Origin: Labrus mixtus
Taxonomy: Eukaryota > Chordata > Actinopteri > Labriformes > Labridae
Direction of reading: 5' to 3'
DNA: 64,000 nt
Assembly: GCF_963584025.1 (NCBI RefSeq)
Contig: NC_083629.1
Location: 1,029,501-1,093,500, forward strand
Shown: positions 32,440 to 42,200 of the stretch, one piece after another
Numbering within the stretch: position 1 is the stretch's first letter
Layout of the letters: every line of letters starts with the position of its first letter
Notes under the pieces: model-generated
Told to the model about the DNA's origin: nothing
The model's input: only the letters and a program-made list of their open reading frames with translations
The model's database searches: none
Program-made: the position numbers and the translations under genes

Positions 32440-32965
32440 GGATATTTTACACATAAATATAGCAGAAATCAAGAATATCCTGAGTCATGACTGTCTACAA
32501 TAAGTGAGAAGCGTGAGTCCCGCCAGCTGTTTTGTTGTTGGAGCCATGTTTGCATCAGGTGTTTTAAAGACATAGCTCCTACTCACTGCTTATTTGGATA
32601 TCACATAAGTGTGTTTAGATCACACTCATTCCGTGTTAATTTATGCAATATGAAGCTATGAGTTAACCAGAGTGTGCTAACATTAGCATGCTAACACAAC
32701 AATGCAGGCCACAGGCAATCTGCAGCTTAAGCAAAATGACAATTTTATCCGCCGCTTGTGCTTATTAAAAGTGAGTTCTAATTGATAACTCCTTAGTATG
32801 AACGCAAGTAGAGAGGGGTTGGAGGTGTGTTGCTGGAGGAGAGCAGAGGGTTCAGTATGGAGGAGGTGTGGCCAAACAGCAGTTTGTTTTGGTTTAGTGG
32901 TGCTCAACGGTGACATCTACTGGTTAAAAAGTTTCACATTCTTCCTTTAGGTGGCACCATACTTT
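32440..32965 (-). mobile_element. TTAA-type MITE, copy 2
   Basis: On the minus strand it follows copy 3 (33159-33593): a CCAGTAGATGTCACCGTTG block, GCATTGTTGTGTTAGCATGC, GAGTGTGATCTA, AAGCAGTGAGTAGG and GTAGACAGTCATGACTCA. It is longer in the middle, and its ends are decayed. Confidence 0.7.
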
Positions 32966-33158
32966 AAAGCAAGAGTTTGTAGGAATGTGGTGTGGACATT
33001 GTGAGAAGTCACAGAATCATGCCGTCTGAAGGTAAAGTAATATTACAGAATGATGCACAAAAAGGGACTCTGCTCGATCTACAGCCCGTTGTTTGCTAAC
33101 TGTTTGCATGTTGAGTATGTGTTTGTTCAGAAAATACACTGTATTTCACCTTTTTTAA
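32966..33158. other. Spacer between two inverted MITE copies
   Basis: No motif recognised. Confidence 0.5.
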
Positions 33159-33593
33159 AGGCTTTATATGCAATTTTTTGATCCAGCAGATGTCGCCCTT
33201 GAGCACCAGCATGAAACCAAAACAATGCGCTGCATTGTTGTGTTAGCATGCTAATGCTAGCGATCTTTATTATGCTGGTATCTTCACACTGCATGTAAAT
33301 TTACCTGAAATGAGCGTGATCTAGAAACACAGTTAAGCAGTGAGTACAGTATGTTATTCTTCTTTTCTCTAGTCCCTCAATTAAACAACTTTTATACGTG
33401 AGGGGAGGAGTCAGCCGGCTGTCCTGGTGATGTAAACAAAGTGAAGATAGGACTCTGAAAACTCTGAAAACATCACAGACAGTGGGACTCGGGTGTTACA
33501 CCCATTGTAGACAGTCATGACTCACTCAGTTATTTTCAGAGGATATACTTGATTTATATTACATTTAAGTGTGAAAAATCACATATAAGGACT
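33159..33593 (+). mobile_element. TTAA-type MITE, copy 3, complete
   Basis: Bounded by TTAA at 33155-33158 and 33594-33597. The ends are inverted: AGGCTTTATATGCAATTTTT on the left and, inverted, AGTCCTTATATGTGATTTTT on the right. It is 435 bp and non-coding. TTAA targets are used by piggyBac and Kolobok elements; which one supplied the transposase is not visible. Confidence 0.75.
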
Positions 33594-33597
33594 TTAA

Positions 33598-34470
33598 AAC
33601 TATATGTAAGTGAGCATATAAAATGTGGATAAGGAAGTACTCTATATTCTGGTAAAAGTGTATTTTTCCATTTTCTCTTTAGGCAGGACGTAGAAGAACA
33701 TGTAAGCTAACCGGAGAAGCATTTGATCACAGTACATACACTCAGACTCCCCACGCACACTGCGTTGATAAAGAATGATTGCATGAAGTGCTCTTCTCCA
33801 AAGAGGCCTTTTGTGTCTTCTTGGGAACATTCTGTTTCTGTATGAGAGTGGAGATAGACAGATGGAGGGGTAGTGATACAAGCTCATCTGTATCTTTGTT
33901 TTGAAGCATCCCCCGCTACTTTACCTCCCTTTACCCATCTCATCTCTAATCATCTTTCCTCTTCTCTTTTAGTTACGCACTCCTCTGTTCCTCCTTATTT
34001 CACAGTATGGCTAAGGCATTTCTCCTCTTCATCCTCCCTTGTTTCTCGCCCTATTCTTTTGTACACTCATTCGCTTTTCTTATTTTCTTTGGAAAAAAGC
34101 GTTTTTTGTCAACATCGATGGATGTTTCACTGTGCTCATGTGTCAAGGCTGCCTGACTCTTCTGTTCTCCTGTCACTTTTACAAAGTGTATTTCTTTCTC
34201 CTCTGTCTATAGCTTGTTTTCTTCCGTCTTTATTGCTTTTCCATGCTGAAACCTTTCCTTTTTATTTTCAATCCATCCATGCATACCGACTCATCAACAT
34301 CCATTTTAATCAATCAGGGTGATTTATTTCCTCTTTTCTATCTTGCTGCTTCCTTCAGATCTCTCTTTCTAGCCAGTTAAAATTCCACTTTTAATAAAAT
34401 ATCTGCTTTCATTCTTCAGTCCAGATCAATCAAAAATTCCAACCAATTGTAAGTGCTGAGAACATGGGCT
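33598..34470. other. No gene seen; pyrimidine-rich strand
   Basis: About 33900-34380 is C/T-rich on the + strand. A 149-codon frame at 33873-34322 is Ser/Leu/Phe-rich because of this bias and has no family motif, so I do not call it. Confidence 0.55.
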
Positions 34471-34580
34471 CAGTCCCATTTCACCCCTCACCCCTACCAC
34501 TTAGCCCTACCCCTACATTTTGCACGTTCACATGTAGGGGTAGGGTGAAGTGTAAGGGCTACTTGGCTCTTTAAAAGGAG
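34471..34580. repeat. Imperfect palindrome, likely hAT-type MITE remnant
   Basis: GCCCTACCCCTACAT at 34504-34518 is nearly inverted at 34532-34546 (ATGTAGGGGTAGGGT). Outer bases also pair loosely (ACCACTTAGCCCT against AGTGTAAGGGCT). CAGTCCCATTTCACCCCTCA at the left resembles termini of fish foldback-type repeats. Confidence 0.55.
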
Positions 34581-34599
34581 ATCCGTCAGAGGCACACTC

Positions 34600-34950
34600 C
34601 AGAGTCATCTAGCCAGAAAGCACTGCGTGTGTGTGTCCTCTTCACTCTGCTCACCTGCTTTGGATCAACACACCTCCCCGCCTTTAAGCATTCAATTACA
34701 CCTACAAGAACCCAGCAACAAAACTCAGGCTCTGCCGGGTCATTGTCCCATACAGGGTTTTTTTTGAGTCACTAAGCTTCAGCTCCAACTCCAACTCAGC
34801 TTTCTTGCCTTCCTGCCACTCTGTCTTTCACCTGTTTTCTTGTCTCCAGGACCTTCTTCTTCCAATCCAACAAAGCCTTCCAGCAAGTCACCTCCTGACA
34901 GCACACCACAAAACCCTGGACACCTGACCTCTGGAAAAATTCAGAATGAA
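34600..34950 (+). repeat. Possible retrotransposon-derived fragment
   Basis: TGCTCACCTGCTTTGGATC, CAACACACCTCCCCGCC, GGCTCTGCCGGGTCATTGT and CACCTCCTGACAGCACACCA give the pyrimidine-rich profile seen in ends of some fish LTR elements. No terminal repeat was found; low confidence. Confidence 0.3.
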
Positions 34951-35229
34951 ATTCCTTTTAAAACCTTACCTGTTGTTGGTATTTGGGACAATTGTAGGTT
35001 TTCTAAGAAGTTTCAGAACCACATATTCAATCAGTTTCCTAACAAAAGGGCAAAAAGAGCCAAAATAACATGCCTTCAAAATATAATAATAATAATAATA
35101 ATTAACGGATAATTGAAACACTTGAAGTTGCTGTCTTTATTAGGTCATCATGTTAGGAACCTTATCGTACTTAATGCAAGTGTCTTTCCTATGTTACACC
35201 TGATGCAGTTGTAATTTTTACACCCAGTG
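34951..35229. other. No gene seen
   Basis: An AAT microsatellite at 35081-35102; otherwise plain. Confidence 0.5.
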
Positions 35230-35560
35230 CCCGCATTGTTTGAACAGCAAATTAACTTGCACCCTTTTAGCACTCGGTTGTGTTTGTCTTACAATGAGGT
35301 GTGGTCAGGCGCATAGGTGACACATTTCTATCTTGAGAACGCAGAAAACAGCTGTGCAATAGAAGAACTTAATCCTTCCTCATTATTCTTAAGGCTGTGG
35401 CGCAGTATCTTCCTGCTCTGTAGAGGACGCATCAGCGATTTGGGCAAACGTTGGCAACTTTATCATGCACTTCCACTGAGCTTGTTCCACACACACAGGA
35501 TGCACAACAGCCGGTTATTCCACAGTTTATTATCAGTGCGTTTGCTGAAACATTCTAATA
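35230..35560. repeat. Unclassified dispersed repeat
   Basis: CAATGAGGTGTGGTCAGGCG, ATTCTTAAGGCTGTGGCGC and ACGCATCAGCGATTTGGGC resemble a decayed, widely dispersed fish repeat with GGTGTGGTCAGGCGCAT motifs. Its class is not clear to me. Confidence 0.4.
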
Positions 35561-35784
35561 TAAGTGAGTTTTCTAATGGGACAGAGGGCTGAGAGACAAA
35601 GCTCTCCATCATGCTCACTCACTCCAATGCTCAGTCCGTCTAATCAAGGCAGAAATACATGCAGAAGCACAGACCGTCTGATACAACTGCAAGTTTGATT
35701 CATAAAAATGACTGTAGTAATTAAATAACAACAGCCTACTCTTATTTGATGTTGAGCACACAGAACATTGTCCAATCCTCTTGC

Positions 35785-36068
35785 TGTAAATGGTAAATGG
35801 ACTTGAGCCTATAGAGCACTTTTACTTTTAAGATCTTTTACACTGCAGGTCACACCTACACATTCACACCCTGATGGTAGTGATCGCAATGTGGTATCAT
35901 CCATCAGAAGTAACTAATCCCATTCATACACCACCACTGAAGCAGAGGGAGCAATTCAGGGTTAAGTGTCTTGCCCAAGGACACCTCGGACATGTTGCCC
36001 AGCTGGGGATCGAACCCTCGACCTTCTGGTTGAGAGGTGACGACTCTACCAAATGCCACATCCGCCCG
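35785..36068 (-). repeat. tRNA-headed SINE (family B), full-length copy
   Basis: From the left: TAAATGGTAAATGGACTTG (tail), TTTTACACTGCAGGTCACAC, CATTCACACCCTGATGG, GTCTTGCCCAAGGACACCTC, GGGGATCGAACCCTCGACC (inverted B box) and GACTCTACCAAATGCCACA (inverted A box). It defines the family; other copies are at 4232+6695, 41985, 53706 and 62861. Confidence 0.85.
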
Positions 36069-36639
36069 GTGTGTCTGGACATTTTTAATAATGAATAAAG
36101 TTGTGCCTTTGTGCCTTGTGCAGTATGTTCACTGAAGCTCTATTCATTTGGAAAGGCAGGGATCACATTTGTGGGAATGCTTCAGCAAAATGTAACTTAA
36201 ATCTACCATCAACATTTTGTCATACAGTGTCCTGTGTGTGTCCTGTATGTTCCCCTGTATTGACCCTGACCCGAAGTCGACACGGTCCACTCTGGGAAGT
36301 TATGTCCAGTGATATATGTGGAGGGTCCCCCCTGTACATAGATTCAATAGACAGACACAACCTATATATTTTTTATATAAGAGTGGTGTTACTTCTAAGC
36401 ATGTATATATATATTTTTAAAACCCTTCTTTTGAAAAAATAGCACTTAGATATGGTATATCTTATGAGTGATGGTTTAGTCCGACGTTATCTCATGTTTT
36501 CTTCATGTATTACATTTATAAAACTTTGTATTGTACTTATGTTGTCATGCAATTATTAGATACGTTGGTCTATTCTTTGGACAGATTAGCCCCTATGTTC
36601 TTTATAAAAAATATATTTGTGTCACCTTTGCGGTATATA
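36069..36639. other. No gene seen
   Basis: AT-rich. GTATATATATATTTTT near 36403 is a short TA repeat. CTCTGGGAAGTTA at 36290 recurs at 37005, which may hint at a flanking duplication around the L2 tail and ribozyme-like segment. Confidence 0.4.
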
Positions 36640-36870
36640 ATCAATCAATCAATCAATCAATCAATTTTTATTTGTTTAGTGTCAACTCATAACAAGTGTT
36701 ATCTCGAGACACTTTACAGAAAGCAGGTAAAAAGACCTTACTTATTGTTATGTTACAAAAAGCAGGTAAAAGACCTTACTTATTGTTATGTTACAAAAAG
36801 CAGGTAAAAGACCTTACTTATTGTTATGTTACAAAAAGCAGGTAAAAGACCTCACTTATTGAGTGTTTAT
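36640..36870 (-). mobile_element. L2-type LINE 3' tail (copy 2) with tandem expansion
   Basis: AATCAATCAATCAATCAATC, TTATTTGTTTAGTGTCAACT, CATAACAAGTGTTATCTCGA and GACACTTTACAGAAAGCAGG match copy 1 and the L2 LINE at 44532. The right part is a tandem array. Confidence 0.85.
36722..36862. repeat. 38-bp tandem repeat, about 3.7 units
   Basis: The unit begins AGCAGGTAAAAGACCTTACT and continues TATTGTTATGTTACAAAA. Successive units are almost identical. In L2 copies 1 and 3 the same motif occurs only once or twice, so this array grew within the L2 3' UTR. Confidence 0.9.
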
Positions 36871-36879
36871 AAGGAGTGT

Positions 36880-37035
36880 TTCCGCTACAGTCTGCAACAC
36901 TGATGAAGGCCTAGCGCCGGAATGCGTCCGTTTCTGTTCTTGTTGCTGCCGGATTAAAAAAACCTAAAGGACATTTGTGTGCTGACTTTTTGTCTCTTTC
37001 TACTCTGGGAAGTTAGTCATCATTATGGCCTCCTT
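36880..37035 (+). repeat. Fragment with hammerhead-like core, possibly Penelope-derived
   Basis: CTGATGAAGGCCTAGCGCCG followed by GAATGCGTC mirrors the order CTGATGA, stem II (GGC..GCC), GAAA and GTC of hammerhead ribozymes in Penelope-like elements. Here GAAA is GAAT, and a clean stem I is not visible, so activity is unlikely. Confidence 0.35.
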
Positions 37036-37039
37036 GACG

Positions 37040-37454
37040 TGCATTAAGTTAAACCGAAACTGACTTGGAAAAGAGAAGTCCAAAACAAACAAGAAAAGGA
37101 TGCCGCACAATATCAAATGTTTGAAGAATAATCTCAGAGATATCATGGAGATGCTGATTTAATTTTACAGCAGGACTTGGCACCTGCCCACACTGCCAAA
37201 AGTACCAACACCTGGTCACTGACCATGGGATTACTGTGCTTGATTGTCCTGACCTGAACCCCATAGAACATGTATGGGGGTATTGTAAGAGGAAAACGAG
37301 GAACACGAGACCCAACAATGCAGACGAGATGAAGGCCGCTATCCAAGCAACCTTGGTTTACATAACACCTCAGCAGTGTCACAGGCTGATCGACTCCATG
37401 CCACACCGCATTGATGCAGTAATTCATGCAAAAGGAGCCCCAACCAAGTACTGA
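37040..37454 (+). pseudogene. Tc1-type transposase, C-terminal half
   Basis: One frame carries ADLILQQDLAPAHTAKSTNT, with the second catalytic Asp of the DDE/D enzyme. After a frameshift near 37205 the next frame reads LDCPDLNPIEHVWGYCKRK, with the NPIE block holding the last catalytic residue. It ends HRIDAVIHAKGAPTKY before the stop at 37454. The first half of the protein (paired-type helix-turn-helix and first Asp) is missing. The enzyme would have bound the terminal repeats and moved the element by cut and paste. Confidence 0.85.
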
Positions 37455-37732
37455 GTGAATATACAAGAACATACTTTTCTGTATTAAAAATCATTTTTTT
37501 AATGGTCTTAAATAATATTCTAATTTTCTGAGATACTGATTTTGGGGTTTTCATGAGCTGTAAGGCATAATCATCAAGATTAAAAGGCTTGAAATATTTC
37601 ACTTTGTGTGCAATTAATCCACAATATATGTATATATATATATATATATATATGAGTTTCACTTTCAAATTGAATTACTGAAATAAATGAACTTTTCCAT
37701 GATATTCTAATTTATTGAGATGCACCTGTATT
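37040..37732 (+). mobile_element. Tc1/mariner transposon, 5'-truncated
   Basis: The right end reads TTTCCATGATATTCTAATTT then ATTGAGATGCACCTGTA, an inverted terminus I know from a common vertebrate Tc1/mariner family (CAGGTGCATCTCAATAAATT). It holds the C-terminal half of a transposase and a (TA)n run at 37627-37652. The left terminus is missing. Confidence 0.85.
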
Positions 37733-39505
37733 AGTCAAGCTCCCCCTCAACACCTGGAGAAAAAAAAATCCTGTTGCCATCCCTCTAATGTGTAACCAAT
37801 GTGTGGCGATCTTTGTGTCAGAAGTGACATTTAAGGTTTTCCATACCATATCAACATCACAACCGGGTTCAGACTTTGCTTCTGGAAGACGTTTGACACA
37901 ACAATCAGGAAACTGATCTTGAAAAAAAAACTTCCAGTAATGACAGTCTAAGAATTCTACAGACACATTTCCTAACAAGTTTAAGTGTCATGAGATGATG
38001 CTCAGGGCTCTTATTTTACTTTGAATGTGCATCTGATATCACAGTTTTGTGTGAACAGCAGACATCTCAGTTGTCATACAGCAGCTGTTCTTCCTTGTTT
38101 ATTTCTAGCACCACTTCACAACATTTCTAACCAGGCGACAAGAGAATTTATCTCACTGCCCAGAATAACACGTGGCATTACAACCTCTGTCACAACACAT
38201 TAATATGCTTCTTTCCCATATCCCTTTCTTGTTTGGTTATTCATTCGAGGGTAGAAACTATTGAATTTATTGAAGAGTGTACCACATCCATAGCCTCTGG
38301 TATCTGTTCAAATGTGAGAACCACTGCTTCTTTCTTGGTCGGGTGATTTTGGATCACTTTGCCCAAAAGTTCCTCTTTGAAGACCTCCAGTGGTGGTGTG
38401 TGGTCTGTGATGGTTAATTCATAGAAGACTGTGAGAAATATCCCCTGCTTCCTAGTAGGCCTTCTTCAATAATTAACAGAACTCAGGGGTAAGTGCGCTG
38501 TGTCAGAGTGTGGCTATCTAAATATTTCAATTCAAGCCAGAGGCTAAATTATATTTTAACTAAATCATATCTACCACAGAGTTTCGGTTAAGGATTCTAG
38601 TGAAACTCCACATAAAGCACTCAAAGGCCCAGATATCAATGCTGCTCTTATCACACAAGTCTCTGACACAGCACAACCACAAACTTTGAACCTCCAATTG
38701 TTGCATACATTTTGTAAATGTATAGACTGTATTGTTGGGTAAAAGAGAGAGAGAGCACACAAAGGCCTGAAGGTCAAGAACAACACCAGTTATTTACAAA
38801 ACTTTATTAAGCAATTGTTAACATCAGACATGTAGATAAGTTTTGAGGTAAGTTATAAAATCTGTCTAATGGTGTTGCATGCTTGAAGAAAATATAAATC
38901 AAAGCAATCAAAACATGTGGGAGCCGATTGGGAGAGGCAGAATTTCTCAAAGAAGGACCGGGATATATGTTTTAGTTTGTTACCTTGATGCTAACAGCTA
39001 CTGGAAAATGCCATTAAACGGCTAACAGAATTGGAATTGCAATCATTTTAACTTCCGAAACAATCTATTATACTTATCATAACAACACCATATGCATGTG
39101 TACTAACAGGCATATGTTTCCTAAATTCCTTGGAGACAAACTAAAAAAGAAAAAAATTGCTGGCTCATGCTAGTCTGGTCTGCTGCTCTTTATGTCTACG
39201 TTTATGGGAGGTATCCCTCTGCTCCCTCTTGGGTTGTGTGTGATGTGCTTTTTTAATCTTCATTTTTATTGCAGATAATACATTTTATCCAATTAATTGT
39301 GCCCTTTTAAAATTGAACATGGACGTAGGGCCTTTATTCAAAACACATTAAAAAAAACTCTTATTCAGTGAAGGTCTGTCATTCTCCTTGTGGGGAGTAG
39401 GTGGGAGGCGCCCAATGCCAGACATGACTGATTTGAATGTAGATGTAAGAAAAGCTTTGTCTACATTTCATAGACTCAAACCTGTCAGACTGAACAAACT
39501 CAACA
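37733..39505. other. No recognisable gene or repeat
   Basis: Ordinary AT-rich DNA with frames under 90 codons, all without motifs. Confidence 0.5.
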
Positions 39506-39640
39506 CTTTTTTTTTATTTTTATTTAAGCTTTATTTTACCAGGCAGAATTGCTTGAGATCAAATGACCTCTTTTTCGAGCAAGGCCTGGCCAAAATGGCA
39601 GCAGCAAAGAAAAAATATAAGACAAACCCAAAAAGAAAGC
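39506..39640 (+). repeat. Dispersed fish repeat fragment
   Basis: AAGCTTTATTTTACCAGGCA, GAATTGCTTGAGATCAAATG and GCAAGGCCTGGCCAAAATGG follow the pattern of a common fish repeat (TTTATTTTACCAGG...GAGA.CAAAT...GGCCTGGCCAA). Class uncertain. Confidence 0.5.
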
Positions 39641-39676
39641 ACAGACATGAGAAAAAGAGACAAATACAGTCCAGAA

Positions 39677-39719
39677 GGTGAAGAAGAAGAAGAAGAAGAA
39701 GGAGGAGGAGGAGGAGGAC
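39677..39719. repeat. (GAA)n/(GGA)n microsatellite
   Basis: GAAGAAGAAGAAGAAGAA passing into GGAGGAGGAGGAGGA; a purine tract that could form triplex DNA. Confidence 0.9.
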
Positions 39720-40198
39720 AAGATCATGTTAAACAAAAACAAAACACAACACCACAATACACACTAAAGGAACAATTATGTGATGATGATCGGTACCCGC
39801 AAGGTCACTGGTGTTTAGTGTGTAGCGTGGTGCATGTGTGTGTGTGCACTGGCAGGGGCAAGGAGCAGGAGAAAACACTAAAAGCAATGGTAAGAAATGA
39901 ACCTTAGCTGAAATCCTGAAAGGATTTTTTTGAAATCGTTACCAAGCTTTCTGAGCTTGCACCTAAAACAAACAGTTTAAAATAAAACTCATGAATATAT
40001 CACTTATATAAATGTATTTTCAAATTTGAAGTAAAAAGCAGGTAATGCAGGTATAATTGTGGGACAATCAATGAATAACCTTGTTGATCTAAGCAGTGTC
40101 AGTATGTCTTTAGTCTAGGCGTAAGTTCTCTGCTAGTCCTCGGTGCTCAACTAGTTACTTCTAAGGATATCAACCTTTTAAGGCATTTATTCTTCATT
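39720..40198. other. No recognisable gene
   Basis: TG-rich patch at 39832-39848; otherwise plain. Confidence 0.5.
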
Positions 40199-40531
40199 TG
40201 GGGCGGCAGTAGCTCAGTCTGTAGGGACTTGGGTTGGGAATCGGAGGGTCGACCGGTTCAAGTCCCGGCAAGTCCGGAAATTGGTCAGGTCGCTGGAGAG
40301 GTGCCAGTCCACCTCCTGAGCACTGTCACACTGAACCCCAAAACTGCTCTGGAGCGCTCACTGTGGGCAGCCCCCTCACTCTGAGACCTCTCCATTAGTG
40401 CATGTCCATAGGATCCTGTTTGTGCATGTGTGTGTATTTCAGCCTGTGTATGTGTAGCATGTTCATTAGACAGAGTGTAAAAACTGAATTTCCCCTCGCA
40501 GGATTAATAAAGGATAAATTATTATTATTAT
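40199..40531 (+). repeat. tRNA-headed SINE (family A), full-length copy
   Basis: Begins GGGGCGGCAGTAGCTCAGTC (A-box region), then GACCGGTTCAAGTCCCGG (B box), GGTCGCTGGAGAGGTGCC, GACCTCTCCATTAGTGCATG, TTTCAGCCTGTGTATGTG and GAATTTCCCCTCGCAGG, and ends AATAAAGG with an ATT repeat. The tail resembles LINE 3' ends, suggesting a partner LINE for mobilisation. Confidence 0.88.
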
Positions 40532-41904
40532 AAAGTTTGAGCCTTCATTTGCTTTCTTCTTGTTTACCTGACAAACACCATAAACATCACAACTGTTGAT
40601 TGATAATTCCTGTTTTAATAGAAATGGCAGAGTAACGGTTTGCAAATAAGACTAGCTGATGAACAAAAGGAAGCATTTTAAAACTAAACTGGCAGATATT
40701 TCCTCTTAAGAATGGACTGTACCAGTACAGAGCTTATTGGAACTGCACATCTTTCGTTCCATTTTACTTAAATATCAATGAAACTATGTCGGTCGAACAG
40801 AAAATATCTCCACCTGGTAGCTGGAGATCACATTTTGACTTGCTACATGTAAAAGATAGCCTGATGTTAAGCTATTGATTTATGCAATGTGATAGTGCCC
40901 AGTTCCAAGGACAATGCTGTATTAATAGTGCCAGGAGAAATGGTGCATCAATTCAGTTCAAGTTTTCAAGGGTTGTGTGTGTACATATCCAGCAAACAGC
41001 TAACCTTCTTCCATGTATTTTTTTGTATAAATGTGTTGATCTAGTTTTGCATATTTTATAGCAACGTGTGCAAAATATTTGGAAGAAAGGCTGCAAACAG
41101 TTAATTTGCAGATTGAATGCGATTAACGGACACTGAAATTTTGCTGAAAGTTTAACTACATGTATAATATCCAATCAGGGAGAATAGCTTCAAATCAAAG
41201 CAGATCCTAATCAGAGATCTATTCAGCTCTAAAGGAAAGAGGGGATAGTGTTCAGAGAGGCAAAATCAGAGGATTCACTGAGAATGTTTTTTTTTTAATA
41301 CCATGTAATCAGGCAGTGTGAACGCCCCATGGGGCTTCAATGGCAAAATGACATTGAAAGAGGTGCCAAAAGACTACAAAGAAACTCACATTTACAACAA
41401 GTAGACACACAACAAACATAACGAGATGCAAAAACAGTACAGATACATAAATCACTACAAAAAGGCAAAGACTACTAATACATAAAAAGAAAATTGCAAA
41501 CCAAATACAACGACAAGCTTCACAAACACAAAATGCAAACTAATAAGACAAAGACTTTGTATGCAAAGTGATAACAAACACTCAAAACAAATAGATGAAA
41601 AACATTTCAATGTCTGTTATTAATTCAGTTAGTTTTCTATATTTAGTTGATTGAGGTTTATGATTTACTATCGGTCCTTGCTGTAACTTTCGATAAAAAA
41701 GCCAGAGCCAATAGAAGGGGGCAGAGTAAAGGCCACAGCAGTTATAAAAAGACAAAAATCAGAGGCCAAAAAACAACAAATAAAGTGACCCAAACTGACC
41801 TTTAAATAGCTGAAGAAGGCAGGCACAACATAACTTAAAGAGTTAGACAAAAACTTTGCGTCTTTGCCATTGGAAATGTATTGCTTTATTTATTAAAGAT
41901 TTGA
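40532..41904. other. No recognisable gene or repeat
   Basis: Includes an A- and CA-rich stretch near 41380-41590 that looks like degenerate simple sequence. No motif. Confidence 0.5.
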
Positions 41905-42200
41905 ACTCAGTATCTCAGACCCAAGTCTGGAAGTTGGTCAGGTAGCTGGAGAGGTGCCGGCTCACTTCCCGAGTACTGTAACTAATCCCATTCATACACA
42001 TGCACACGCTGCCAACTCAGCACAACTCAGTGTCTCGCCGAAGGACACAGCGGACATGTGGCTGGAGGAGCTGGGGATCGAACCCCCAACCTTGAGTCGT
42101 CCAACTCTACCAACTGAGCCACAGCCGCCCCACTCTGACATCTCTCCATTTGGCATGTCCATATAGCTTCTGTTAGTTCATGTGCGTCATTTGGGCCTAC
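41905..42200 (+). repeat. SINE family A copy interrupted by SINE family B
   Basis: Family A parts: TTGGTCAGGTAGCTGGAGAG, GTGCCGGCTCACTTCC and GAGTACTGT on the left, then CACTCTGACATCTCTCCATT and GCATGTCCATATAGCTTCTG on the right, aligning with 40270-40435. Between them, at 41982-42129, is an inverted family B fragment. About 45 bases of family A are missing at the junction. Confidence 0.8.
41982..42129 (-). repeat. tRNA-headed SINE (family B), inserted fragment
   Basis: AACTAATCCCATTCATACAC, GTCTCGCCGAAGGACACAG, GGAGCTGGGGATCGAACCCC (inverted B box) and CCAACTCTACCAACTGAGCC (inverted A box) end in the head complement ACAGCCGCCCC. The tail half is missing (5' head retained). Confidence 0.8.

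Noticed and set aside
33873..34322. 149-codon frame
   Set aside because: It exists because the + strand is C/T-rich; the product is low-complexity Ser/Leu/Phe without family motif.
36722..36862. Regular direct repeats resembling a CRISPR array
   Set aside because: The 38-bp units are contiguous with no spacers and lie in an L2 3' UTR of a eukaryotic genome.
40199..40275. A tRNA-like A box and B box
   Set aside because: No cloverleaf closes and the sequence runs on into a SINE body; likewise at 3468, 12800, 35985-36068, 42060-42129 and 62861.
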